A stretch of DNA of 64,000 nucleotides from Mycolicibacterium frederiksbergense. Lineage in GTDB: Bacteria; Actinomycetota; Actinomycetes; Mycobacteriales; Mycobacteriaceae. Under the pieces are notes generated by a model. That model was not told the DNA's origin, searched no databases, and worked only from the letters and a program-made list of their open reading frames with translations. Positions 1-7,318 of this stretch are shown in pieces; position 1 is the first letter of the stretch, and every line of letters begins with the position of its first letter. Position numbers and translations under genes: made by a program. Where the stretch lies: contig NZ_JARXVE010000006.1 in NCBI RefSeq assembly GCF_029893345.1, positions 62,001-126,000 on the forward strand. Reading direction: 5' to 3'.

Positions 1-1003
1 TGGGCTTGGCGTCGATGAGTTGTTGCTTGACGTACGGGGTCAGCTGCGCGCCGCCGTTGGCCACGACGGAAAGCGAGGACACATCGGCGGCCCCGCCCTT
101 GATGGCATCGACGAGTGGGCGCGCCATGGCGTCACCCACCACGGTAACCACCAGCACCCGTTCGCGTTCGATGGTGCGCACCACGTCGGCGGCGTCGAAT
201 CGATCGACCACACTTGGGAACACCACGGTCTGGCCGGTGGTCACGGCCGTCATCGCACCCCACTGAGCCGCACCGTGGATCAGTGGCGGCAGGATCAACA
301 GTGTGGTGCCCGGGTTCTCGACCGCGTTCCCGACAATTTCCTCGACGGAATCTGACTTCTGCCCGGTCACCATGTTGCGTCCGCCGAATGCGGTCATGAA
401 GATGTCGTGCTGGCGCCACAGCACGCCCTTGGGCATTCCGGTGGTGCCGCCGGTGTAGAGCACGTACAGGTCGTCGGGACAGGGCGGTACGAGAGGCGCC
501 GGTGACGTTTCCATTCCGACGATCGTCTCGTAATCCACCGCGCCGTAGAGCAATTCGTTACCGCTGTCGTCGGCGATCTGGATCAGGACACGCAGGTCGG
601 GCAGGTCCGGCAGGATCTCGGCCACCCGCGGTGCGAAGGCAGCGTGATAGACCAGCGCGGACGCCCCGGAATCGGCAAGCAGGTACTGCAGTTCGTTCTT
701 GACGTAGCGATAGTTGACGTTGAACGGGGCGACCCTGGCCCGGAAGGAGCCGAGCAGAGACTCGACGAATTCGGGCCCGTTGTAGGCGTAGATACCCAGC
801 AGATCCTGGCCCACCTCGTGGCCGGCCAACTCACTACGTTCGGTGTGCACGCCCAACCCGCGCGAATGTAGGTATGCCGCCAGTCGATTCGATCGGTCAA
901 TGATCTGGCGGTAGGTGTATCGCCGGTCGCCCTGGACGACGAGCATCCGGTCCGGGATGGCGGCGGCGATAGCCTCGGCTACGGCCGGAACGGTGAACTG
1001 CAC
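1..1003 (-). CDS. Acyl-CoA synthetase, FadD19-like (C-terminus beyond window edge)
   Basis: This is an ATP-dependent CoA ligase that would activate a carboxylic acid as its acyl-CoA. The GTG at 1003-1001 follows an AGGAG-type ribosome site and opens a frame that runs off the left edge, about 334 codons. The AMP-binding signature YTGGTTGMPKG is visible at about 490-430, followed by a conserved PLIHGA stretch, in the order seen in steroid-acid ligases such as FadD19. The adenylation C-terminal domain is missing only because the window ends. It lies 20 bp behind the isochorismatase-like gene and probably forms one operon with it and the Rieske oxygenase. The substrate cannot be read from the sequence. 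Confidence 0.9.
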   Translation of the reverse strand, partial: MQFTVPAVAEAIAAAIPDRMLVVQGDRRYTYRQIIDRSNRLAAYLHSRGLGVHTERSELAGHEVGQDLLGIYAYNGPEFVESLLGSFRARVAPFNVNYRYVKNELQYLLADSGASALVYHAAFAPRVAEILPDLPDLRVLIQIADDSGNELLYGAVDYETIVGMETSPAPLVPPCPDDLYVLYTGGTTGMPKGVLWRQHDIFMTAFGGRNMVTGQKSDSVEEIVGNAVENPGTTLLILPPLIHGAAQWGAMTAVTTGQTVVFPSVVDRFDAADVVRTIERERVLVVTVVGDAMARPLVDAIKGGAADVSSLSVVANGGAQLTPYVKQQLIDAKP

Positions 1004-1022
1004 AGGGTCTCCTAGGCGTCGA

Positions 1023-1640
1023 TCAGTGCTGCCAGGCGTGCAGCAGCTGCTCGGTTGTGGTGACGGTGGCCAGTAGCGACAGGGTGTTGTCGATGACCGC
1101 GTCGGCATAGGCTGCCGGGATCCCGGCCACCGCGTCGCGTGGCAGCACCACCCGGTACCCGGCATTGACCGCGTCCATAACCAGATTGGTGATCGCGATG
1201 TTCACCGAGACGCCGACGGCCACGATGGTTTTCACCCCGAGGTTGCGCAGGATGGCATCCAGGTCGGTGCCACCCATCGGTCCCAGGCCGTGCGGGCGGG
1301 ACAGCACGAGATCGTTTGGCTCCGGACCGAATTCGGGAAGCAGACTGGCGCCCGGGCTGCCAGGCAGGATACCGACATCACTGCGGCCGATGGCGAAGAT
1401 CTTGGCGTTGTGGTTGGAGCCCAGCCCATCTGGACGTCGCTGCACCAGACAGTGCACCACCCGGGCCGATGCGGCCCGCGCGGCGGGCAGCAGCCGGGCG
1501 ATATTGGGTAGGGCCTCCCGGCGGGCCTCGTCGGCCAGTGCGGCCAGCCCGGCGTCGGGACCGACCACCGCCCCCTGGCATTCCTGGGTGATGATCGCGG
1601 TGTGCTCGGGTGCGACGAGCTCCAACAGATCGGGTCTCAT
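1023..1640 (-). CDS. Isochorismatase-like hydrolase fold protein, catalytic triad replaced
   Basis: A protein of 205 residues with the isochorismatase/cysteine-hydrolase fold pattern: a first strand AIITQ, a TDLDAIL segment and a GVSVNIAI loop. By alignment from memory, the three catalytic positions of this family (Asp, Lys, Cys) are Glu20, Arg115 and Ala149 here, so normal amidase or isochorismatase chemistry is unlikely. The ATG at 1640 overlaps the stop of the upstream Rieske gene in an ATGA junction, which argues for translational coupling. It may be a non-catalytic partner or use a different chemistry. The fold assignment is good; the role is unknown. Confidence 0.8.
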   Translation of the reverse strand: MRPDLLELVAPEHTAIITQECQGAVVGPDAGLAALADEARREALPNIARLLPAARAASARVVHCLVQRRPDGLGSNHNAKIFAIGRSDVGILPGSPGASLLPEFGPEPNDLVLSRPHGLGPMGGTDLDAILRNLGVKTIVAVGVSVNIAITNLVMDAVNAGYRVVLPRDAVAGIPAAYADAVIDNTLSLLATVTTTEQLLHAWQH

Positions 1641-2653
1641 ACGCCGGCGACAGCGGTCTCGACCGGGGGGACTTCGTAGAACTGGGTAGCCCACTTGCGC
1701 ATGGCCATATACGGTTTCGCGTCGATCTTGGCCAGCGCCGGGTGTTCGATGTACTTCTGGTAGCGCCAGATGTCGCAGTCCTCCCACACGGTCTTGAGGA
1801 ACTGCTTTTCGACCTGCTTGCGGACCTGCTCGGGCGGGACATCGGAGGTCTCACCCGGGAGTTTGGGCCACCAGATCGAATAGAACATGTCCGACACCTC
1901 GTCGTCGACCGGTGTGCAGGCGAAGATCAACCGGTGGTTGGACGAGCCCTCGAAGGCACTCATGGCGAAGCCGAGCCCGGAGAAGTGGCTGTGAATCCGC
2001 AGTGCCATCTTGTTCGGATCGTCGCTGCGAGCATCGGGCCAGCCGGTCAAAAACCGCCACTCCTCGTCGACGTGTTCCCAGTGCAGGCACACCGGTGTCA
2101 CGGTGGCCCCGTGTACGTAGCGGAAATGTGAGCTGTCGGGCCCATTCTCGGCCACGATCTGCGGGTGCACCGGGATCGCGTCGGCCCGGCTGGAGAACTC
2201 CGGGTAGGGCCGGTAGTACGAATTCGGATCGGTCTCGAACTGGGGGAACTTATGGAAAATATCGGGTAGCTCCCACTGCGGTTCCTTGCCCTCGGGCTGA
2301 TACCACATGAAGATGCAGCCGTACTGCTCCTTGACCGGGTAGGAGCGCAGCCGCAGACCGCGGTTGGGCTTGTCGGGCTGATACGGGATGTAGGTGTTGT
2401 TGCCCTCGGGTCCCCAGCGCCAGCCGTGGAACGGGCACTCGACGCAATCGCCGACGACCTTGCCGCCGTGACCGATATGGGCACCCAGATGCTTGCAGTG
2501 CGCCTCCAGGACGTGCAGCTTGCCGGACTCGTCGCGATAGGCAGCCAGGTCCTCGCCGAAATACTTCAGCGCTTTGACATCGCCGACCGCATACTCCGCT
2601 GACCAGCCGATCATGAACCAGCCGGTGACCTTCCAGGTGAACGGCACTTCCAT
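1637..2653 (-). CDS. Rieske [2Fe-2S] non-heme iron oxygenase, KshA-like
   Basis: The terminal oxygenase component of a ring-hydroxylating monooxygenase, 338 residues. The Rieske cluster ligands C53-x-H55 and C73-x2-H76 are present. The mononuclear iron facial triad motif is at about 173-181 (D173, H176, H181), with a C-terminal acidic region able to supply the third ligand. The general layout resembles 3-ketosteroid 9-alpha-hydroxylase KshA, though the protein is shorter and diverged. No reductase gene is nearby, so electrons must come from a reductase elsewhere. ATG 2653 was chosen because GGAGG lies about 9 bp upstream. Three TTACNGTAA-like units at 2692-2724 sit in its promoter. Confidence 0.9.
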   Translation of the reverse strand: MEVPFTWKVTGWFMIGWSAEYAVGDVKALKYFGEDLAAYRDESGKLHVLEAHCKHLGAHIGHGGKVVGDCVECPFHGWRWGPEGNNTYIPYQPDKPNRGLRLRSYPVKEQYGCIFMWYQPEGKEPQWELPDIFHKFPQFETDPNSYYRPYPEFSSRADAIPVHPQIVAENGPDSSHFRYVHGATVTPVCLHWEHVDEEWRFLTGWPDARSDDPNKMALRIHSHFSGLGFAMSAFEGSSNHRLIFACTPVDDEVSDMFYSIWWPKLPGETSDVPPEQVRKQVEKQFLKTVWEDCDIWRYQKYIEHPALAKIDAKPYMAMRKWATQFYEVPPVETAVAGV

Positions 2654-2691
2654 GGCCAGCAGCCTCCGTAGCTCTACTGCTCTCGCAATAG

Positions 2692-2724
2692 GTACGGAAG
2701 ACGTTACAGTAGTGGTTACTGCAA
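2692..2724. promoter_or_regulatory. Triple TTACNGTAA-like operator, 12-bp spacing
   Basis: Three units start at 2692 (GTACGGAAG), 2704 (TTACAGTAG) and 2716 (TTACTGCAA), each 12 bp from the next. The last two also form an imperfect inverted repeat, CGTTACAGTA with TACTGCAACG. The site sits 39-71 bp upstream of the Rieske gene start and recurs at four other promoters of this cluster. The binding protein is unknown; a TetR-type regulator is inferred from the palindromic, same-face arrangement. Confidence 0.6.
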
Positions 2725-2789
2725 CGAAAGCGGAACGTGTGATGGCGGTTTGTCCGTTTCCTAAAATTTGCCCTCGGAGCGTGGCATAA

Positions 2790-2805
2790 TCGAACATGTG
2801 TTCGA
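2790..2805. promoter_or_regulatory. LexA (SOS) box overlapping the start of the HNH gene
   Basis: The 16-bp sequence TCGAACATGTGTTCGA matches the actinobacterial LexA consensus TCGAAC-N4-GTTCGA perfectly. It overlaps the GTG start codon at 2798, so LexA bound here would block transcription start or elongation. This predicts DNA-damage induction of the downstream 13E12-type gene. Confidence 0.85.
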
Positions 2806-4378
2806 CATCGAGTTTGATTCGGCGACGCCGGGCCGGTTGGTGGGCCTGCTCGCTGAGTCGGCTCGGGCCGAGGCGCGGTTGATCGCGACTCGGATGGCGG
2901 CGATTGCGGATCTGTTGGCGCAGCGGACCGCGGAGCTCAATGTCCAGGGTGTTCACCCGAACTACATGATCGTGACGGGGTTCGCCCGCGCCAGCGCCGA
3001 GGTCGGTGCAGCGCTGAATCTGACCGCGGGGGCGGCCAGTCGGGTGGTGGCGCAGGCCGAGGCGTTGCGAGATCGGCTGCCGCGGTTGGCGGCGTTGTTG
3101 GCCGATGGTGACACTGATTGGCGCACAGTGGAGATCGTGATCGCCCGCACACGGTTTGTCTCGACGGCGGCGGCGGCTCAGATCGATCAGGAGTTGGCGC
3201 AACGAGTCGCCGGATGGCAGTGCTGGTCAGAGAAACGCATCACCACCACCGTGGATGCCAAAGTGCGCAACCTGGATCCGGTGGCGATCGCCGAACGTGA
3301 ACATGCCAGCGATCGGCGCCGGGTCAAGGTGAGCCCGTTGGCTGATGGCAACGCCAAGATCGACGCCATCGTCACCACCGCGGCTGGTTTGGCTTTCGAA
3401 ACCCGGGTCTCGGAGTTGACGGCGGGGTTGTGTCGAGAAGATCCGCGCACCAAGGACCAGCGCCGTTCGGATGCCATCCACGCCATGGCTGACAACCGGT
3501 CGCTGTCGTGTGAGTGTGGCGGTGTCGACTGCCCAATGCGGCTCACCACCCCGCCGGAGCCGCTGCCGGTGGTGGTCAACGTGATCGCCGAGCGCGACAC
3601 CGCGCTGGGTGAGGGCTCGGCTCCCGGGTACGTGTGCGGGTTCGGGGTGATCGACGCACAGCTGGTCCGCGAGTTTGCCGCCCAGGGCACGACGCGGTTG
3701 GTCACCGAACCGGAAGTGGATGCAGGGGCGGCGTTGCGGTATCAGCCCACGGTGTCGGTGCAACGTTGGGTGCGGTGCCGGGACTTGACGTGTCGTTTCC
3801 CGGGGTGTGAGCATCCGGCCGAGGATTGCGATATCGACCATACGGTGCCGTTCGATCACAACGATCCGGCCCGCGGCGGGCTGACGGTACCGTCCAACCT
3901 GAAATGTTTGTGTCGTTTTCATCACCGGCTCAAGACTTTTGGCGGATGGAGCGATATCCAACACCCGGACGCAACGGTGGTGTGGACCTCCCCGTCGGGC
4001 AAGGAGTACCGGACCACCCCGGGTGGGGCGGATTTGTTCAACAGTTTCGCTGCGGCGCCGTGCGGTGCACCCAGGCCTGCCCGGATTCCCAAGCTGAGCC
4101 GGGCCGCGCGGGTGGAGCTGGCGCGGGCCAAGAACCGGCGGTTGCGACCGGTCAACGAGGCTTACCGGTACACCCAGTCGGCGCGGCGGCGGGAATTGGA
4201 TCGCCGGCGCAACCGTAATCGGATGCGGGTCACCCTGAAGTTGTTCAAAGGTGATGAGCCCAGTACCAGTCCGTTCTGCACCTGGATCAATGAACCGTTC
4301 GAACCCGAAGAGCTACCCCCGGACTGGGAGCCGCCGCCACCGCCGCCGCCGCCAGGCCCGGAGGACCCACCGTTCTGA
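2798..4378 (+). CDS. DUF222 / HNH endonuclease domain protein (13E12 repeat family)
   Basis: A member of the mycobacterial 13E12 family, 526 residues from the GTG inside the LexA box. A TTG at 2768 is possible but has no visible ribosome site. The N-terminal two thirds are the helical DUF222 domain. An HNH nuclease module lies at about 325-380, with CRFPGC, the IDH core, a conserved Asn and the FHH end. The C-terminus is proline-rich, with an uninterrupted run of eight prolines. These proteins occur in many copies and are thought to be mobile or DNA-repair related; the exact function is unproven. It is transcribed away from the Rieske operon and shares the intergenic region with it. Confidence 0.9.
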   Translation: MFDIEFDSATPGRLVGLLAESARAEARLIATRMAAIADLLAQRTAELNVQGVHPNYMIVTGFARASAEVGAALNLTAGAASRVVAQAEALRDRLPRLAALLADGDTDWRTVEIVIARTRFVSTAAAAQIDQELAQRVAGWQCWSEKRITTTVDAKVRNLDPVAIAEREHASDRRRVKVSPLADGNAKIDAIVTTAAGLAFETRVSELTAGLCREDPRTKDQRRSDAIHAMADNRSLSCECGGVDCPMRLTTPPEPLPVVVNVIAERDTALGEGSAPGYVCGFGVIDAQLVREFAAQGTTRLVTEPEVDAGAALRYQPTVSVQRWVRCRDLTCRFPGCEHPAEDCDIDHTVPFDHNDPARGGLTVPSNLKCLCRFHHRLKTFGGWSDIQHPDATVVWTSPSGKEYRTTPGGADLFNSFAAAPCGAPRPARIPKLSRAARVELARAKNRRLRPVNEAYRYTQSARRRELDRRRNRNRMRVTLKLFKGDEPSTSPFCTWINEPFEPEELPPDWEPPPPPPPPGPEDPPF

Positions 4379-4416
4379 CCCGGTGGGTGAACTCAGCTTG
4401 CCTTGCGTGCGGGTGG

Positions 4417-4437
4417 CAACTGGGGCGCTTACCGTAT
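4417..4437. promoter_or_regulatory. TTACNGTAA-like operator pair, 12-bp spacing
   Basis: A strong unit TTACCGTAT at 4429 is preceded, exactly 12 bp upstream, by a degenerate unit CAACTGGGG at 4417. It lies 32 bp upstream of the SnoaL-like gene start, where a repressor would overlap the promoter. The upstream unit alone would not be convincing; the spacing and the matching sites elsewhere support it. Confidence 0.45.
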
Positions 4438-4455
4438 AGTTCGCCGCAGTCGACC

Positions 4456-4467
4456 AGGAGGTGATCC
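4456..4467 (+). promoter_or_regulatory. Full-length Shine-Dalgarno site deciding a TTG start
   Basis: AGGAGGTGATCC is complementary over 12 bases to the 3' end of 16S rRNA. It places the start of the SnoaL-like gene at TTG 4469 rather than at the upstream in-frame codons, with seven bases between GGAGG and the start. Confidence 0.8.
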
Positions 4468-4468
4468 G

Positions 4469-4903
4469 TTGTCCGACGACATCGAGGCGATCAAGCAGCT
4501 CAAGGCGCGTTACTGCAGATTCCTGGACACCAAGGACATCGATGCGTGGCGGGCATTGTTCGTCGAAGACGTTGTGGTGAAACTCGACATGGCCGTCTCA
4601 ACCGGTGGCGCCGATCCGCAGACGGCTCCGCCGCTGAAGAGTTTCGACGAGTTCTTTCCGGTGGTCTGGGGTGGTGTCGAGAACGCGGCCACAGTGCACC
4701 ACTGCCACACCCCCGAAATCATGCTGACCTCAGACACCACCGCGACTGGCATCTGGGCGATGGAGGACATGCTGTTCTTCCCCGATGGCAGTGAACTGCA
4801 CGGGGCGGGCCACTATCACGAGACCTACGAAAAGCGCGACGGCACATGGCAGATCACCAGTCTGCACCTGACCAGGACCCTGCTGAAATTCAAGACCGGA
4901 TAG
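4469..4903 (+). CDS. SnoaL-like / NTF2-fold protein
   Basis: A small alpha+beta barrel protein of 144 residues. The N-terminal helix pattern IKQLKARYCRFLDTKD and the DAWRALFVEDV segment are typical of SnoaL_4 proteins, as are the later HHCHTPEI and GHYHETYEKRDG strands. Members act as dehydratases, isomerases or cyclases in steroid and polyketide metabolism, often with an Asp/His pair; H93-H95-like residues could serve here. The TTG start is fixed by a perfect ribosome site. It is a single gene between the HNH gene and a convergent F420-type oxidoreductase, with a cluster-type operator upstream. The substrate is unknown. Confidence 0.85.
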   Translation: MSDDIEAIKQLKARYCRFLDTKDIDAWRALFVEDVVVKLDMAVSTGGADPQTAPPLKSFDEFFPVVWGGVENAATVHHCHTPEIMLTSDTTATGIWAMEDMLFFPDGSELHGAGHYHETYEKRDGTWQITSLHLTRTLLKFKTG

Positions 4904-4939
4904 CTGGGTGAGCCGCTCATCCCGGTCGAGGTGATCCGG

Positions 4940-5965
4940 TTACCGCAGCCGCCGCACGGCGCCGACGAAATCGGCGACGTCGCTGGGGTCTGGCGTGTAA
5001 CCGGGGAAGTAGCAACAGACATCGGACGCATAGGCCCCGTAGCGCTGCTGGATCTGCTCGGCGCACTCCTCGGGGGTTCCCACCACGCCGATGGTTCGCA
5101 CGGTGTCCTCGTCGATGAGTGCGGCCATACCCGGATAGTCCCCGGCCTTCGACAGTTCATTGAGGCGCGGTTGCAGGTGTTCGAGGCCTTCGGCTTCCAG
5201 AACCGGGCGGTAATTGGGCGTCGACGCATAGAAGGCGATCAGGAACGCGACACTTCCGATTGCCTTGGCCAGAGCTTCCTCTGAACGTCCGACCGCCACC
5301 ATGGCCTGGGCGATGATCTGCAGGGCGGTCAAGCTGCGACCCGCGCGCTCGAGTCCGTCATTGATCGCCGGAACCGTGCGATCGGCGAAGTGACGGGCGC
5401 TGTTGAACGGCATCACCAGCAGGCCGTCGGCCACCTCCGCCGCCTTGCGGGTCATCAACGGCCCGAGCGCGCCCATCAGCACCGGCGGTGGGCCGAACGG
5501 ATTGGGTCCGGGGTTGAAGGTCGGCGGCATCAAGGTGTGGGTGAAGTATTCGCCGCGAAACGCCAGCGGTGCCTTGCCTTCCCAGGTGTCGAAGATGGCT
5601 TTCACGGCGGCGACCGACTCGGCCATCCGAGCGGCGGGTTTGCCCCACTCACTGCCGTAGCGCTTCTCGATGTGCACCCGGATCTGCGAGCCGAGACCCA
5701 GCCGGAACCGGCCGGAGCTGTAGCACTGCAGATCGTAAGCGGCGTGCGCCAGATGCAGCGGGCTGCGTGGGCCGGCGATCGCCACATTGGTCATCAATTC
5801 CAAATCGGTCTCGGCCGCGGCCACCAGAAGTGGAAAGAAGACGTCGTGCGGTCCCTCGAAGGAGAACACGCCGTCAGCCCCGAGTGCGGCGATCTGCCGC
5901 GCGCTCTGCCTGGCCTTGTTCGGCGCTCCATCAACCTGCAGGTGAATTCGCACGACTGACCACAT
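4940..5965 (-). CDS. LLM-class F420-dependent oxidoreductase (MSMEG_2256-type family)
   Basis: A TIM-barrel luciferase-like oxidoreductase of 341 residues (ATG 5965; GTG 5953 is an alternative with better spacing to AGAGG). Visible landmarks are the N-terminal GADGVFSFEGPHD strand, the GLGSQIRVHIEKRYG cofactor-binding region and the VADGLLVMPF segment. It is clearly paralogous to the protein at 13323-14372, sharing the HIEKR and ADGLL blocks. Both resemble the family named after MSMEG_2256, which is predicted to bind F420. It faces the SnoaL-like gene convergently. Its promoter region has only one weak operator-like unit, at about 6014. Confidence 0.88.
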   Translation of the reverse strand: MWSVVRIHLQVDGAPNKARQSARQIAALGADGVFSFEGPHDVFFPLLVAAAETDLELMTNVAIAGPRSPLHLAHAAYDLQCYSSGRFRLGLGSQIRVHIEKRYGSEWGKPAARMAESVAAVKAIFDTWEGKAPLAFRGEYFTHTLMPPTFNPGPNPFGPPPVLMGALGPLMTRKAAEVADGLLVMPFNSARHFADRTVPAINDGLERAGRSLTALQIIAQAMVAVGRSEEALAKAIGSVAFLIAFYASTPNYRPVLEAEGLEHLQPRLNELSKAGDYPGMAALIDEDTVRTIGVVGTPEECAEQIQQRYGAYASDVCCYFPGYTPDPSDVADFVGAVRRLR

Positions 5966-6241
5966 CCTCTCGTCCCCGGCGGGGCTTTCGACCGCTGGAA
6001 AACCATTGCTGTTTTAACGTAGTGAGCGGCGGGTTGGCAAGCACGTATCTCCGAAAAGGAAAATGGGGCCGGGGTGTTTCGGCGCTCACTCGGTTTCCTT
6101 GGGGGCCAAGGCCTGTCGCCAGATTATGATCAGGGTTCTGTGGACGCCCTTGGCGCGCCGGTCATCGATGTCACGAGAGCCAGATAGGTGACGTCGGGCG
6201 GCAAGGTGGGGTCGATCGACTTTCCTGTCTGTTTCAGGATG
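5966..6241. other. Intergenic region between divergent genes
   Basis: No gene was recognised here. It contains the promoter of the F420-type gene on the minus strand, one weak operator-like unit (TTAACGTAG at 6014) and a small perfect inverted repeat CCTTGG-ggg-CCAAGG at 6097-6111 of unknown meaning. Confidence 0.5.
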
Positions 6242-6262
6242 CTACTGTAACCGTTACCGTAA
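6242..6262. promoter_or_regulatory. TTACNGTAA operator pair, 12-bp spacing
   Basis: Units CTACTGTAA (6242) and TTACCGTAA (6254) are 12 bp apart and form a near-perfect inverted repeat around 6252. The pair lies 37 bp upstream of the epimerase-type gene that heads the SDR-monooxygenase operon. It is the best-conserved of the five sites. Confidence 0.65.
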
Positions 6263-6298
6263 TATCCATCACCAGGCGGAAGATGGGATGGAATCGCG

Positions 6299-7318
6299 AT
6301 GGTTCGGCGGCGAAAAGTACTCGTCATGGGCGCCAGCGGAAATGTCGGAGCCTGTGTCACCCGCCAACTCGTCGAGCGCGGCGACGACGTGCGGGTACTG
6401 CTTCGCCGGAGCAGTTCGACCAAGGGCATCGACGGCGTCGATGTCGAACGCTGCTACGGCGACATCTTCGACACCGAGGCGGTGGCGGCTGCCATCGCCG
6501 ACCGGGACGTGGTGTTCTACTGCGTCGTCGATACCCGCGCGCATCTGGCCGACCCGGCGCCACTGTTCTCCACCAATGTCGAGGGCCTGGGTAACGTCCT
6601 CGATGTGGCGGTCAACGCCGATCTGCAACGCTTCGTGTTCCTCAGCACCATCGGGACCATCGCCGTCGGGGATGACGGCGCGACCGTTGACGAGGACACT
6701 CCGTTCAACTGGGGCGGCAAAGGCGGTCCCTACATCGAATCTCGGTGCCAGGCCGAAGATCTGGTGCTGTCCTATGCGCGCGAGCGGGGACTTCCCGCGG
6801 TCGCGATGTGTGTGTCGAATCCCTATGGGCCGCCGGACTGGCAACCGAGACAGGGCGCGCTGGTCGCCATGGCCGCATTCGGCAAGTTGCCCGTCTATGT
6901 GCGAGGCGTCGGCTCGGAGGTGGTCGGGATAGACGACGCAGCCGATGCGCTCATCCTGGCCGCCGAGCACGGTCGGATCGGCGAACGCTACATCGTGTCC
7001 GAAAGGTATATCTCCCAGCGGGACATGCTGACCGCAGCCGCCGAGGCTGTGGGTGCCCGACCGCCCAGATTCGGAATCCCCATCGCCCCGGTGTATGCCC
7101 TCGGCTGGTTGGCCGGCATGTCGAATCGGCTGTTCGGCACGGAGTTTCCGATGAACCTCACCGCAGCGCGGCTGATGTGGCTGACCTCGCCGGCCGACCA
7201 CAGCAAGGCGACCCGCGACGTGGGGTGGAAACCGGCACCGACCGCCGAATCGATCGGTCGGGCCGCCCAGTTCTACGTCGACCGTAAGCACCGCAACGAG
7301 AAGGTCATTGATTTGTGA
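6299..7318 (+). CDS. NAD(P)-dependent epimerase/dehydrogenase (extended SDR)
   Basis: An extended short-chain dehydrogenase of 339 residues. The nucleotide-binding GASGNVGACV motif lies at the N-terminus and a conserved STIGTIAVG strand sits mid-protein. The catalytic Tyr is in PYIESR at about residue 145; the usual YxxxK lysine is Arg at 149, which is unusual. Family members act as 3-beta-hydroxysteroid dehydrogenase or epimerase-type enzymes. Its stop overlaps the GTG start of the next monooxygenase gene (GTGA), so the two are co-translated. The operator pair at 6242 probably controls this operon. Confidence 0.87.
   Translation: MVRRRKVLVMGASGNVGACVTRQLVERGDDVRVLLRRSSSTKGIDGVDVERCYGDIFDTEAVAAAIADRDVVFYCVVDTRAHLADPAPLFSTNVEGLGNVLDVAVNADLQRFVFLSTIGTIAVGDDGATVDEDTPFNWGGKGGPYIESRCQAEDLVLSYARERGLPAVAMCVSNPYGPPDWQPRQGALVAMAAFGKLPVYVRGVGSEVVGIDDAADALILAAEHGRIGERYIVSERYISQRDMLTAAAEAVGARPPRFGIPIAPVYALGWLAGMSNRLFGTEFPMNLTAARLMWLTSPADHSKATRDVGWKPAPTAESIGRAAQFYVDRKHRNEKVIDL

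Noticed and set aside
6006..6022. Operator of the same set before the F420-type gene at 5965
   Set aside because: TTGCTGTTT and TTAACGTAG are 8 bp apart, not 12, and both are poor matches; the site is noted only as weak.
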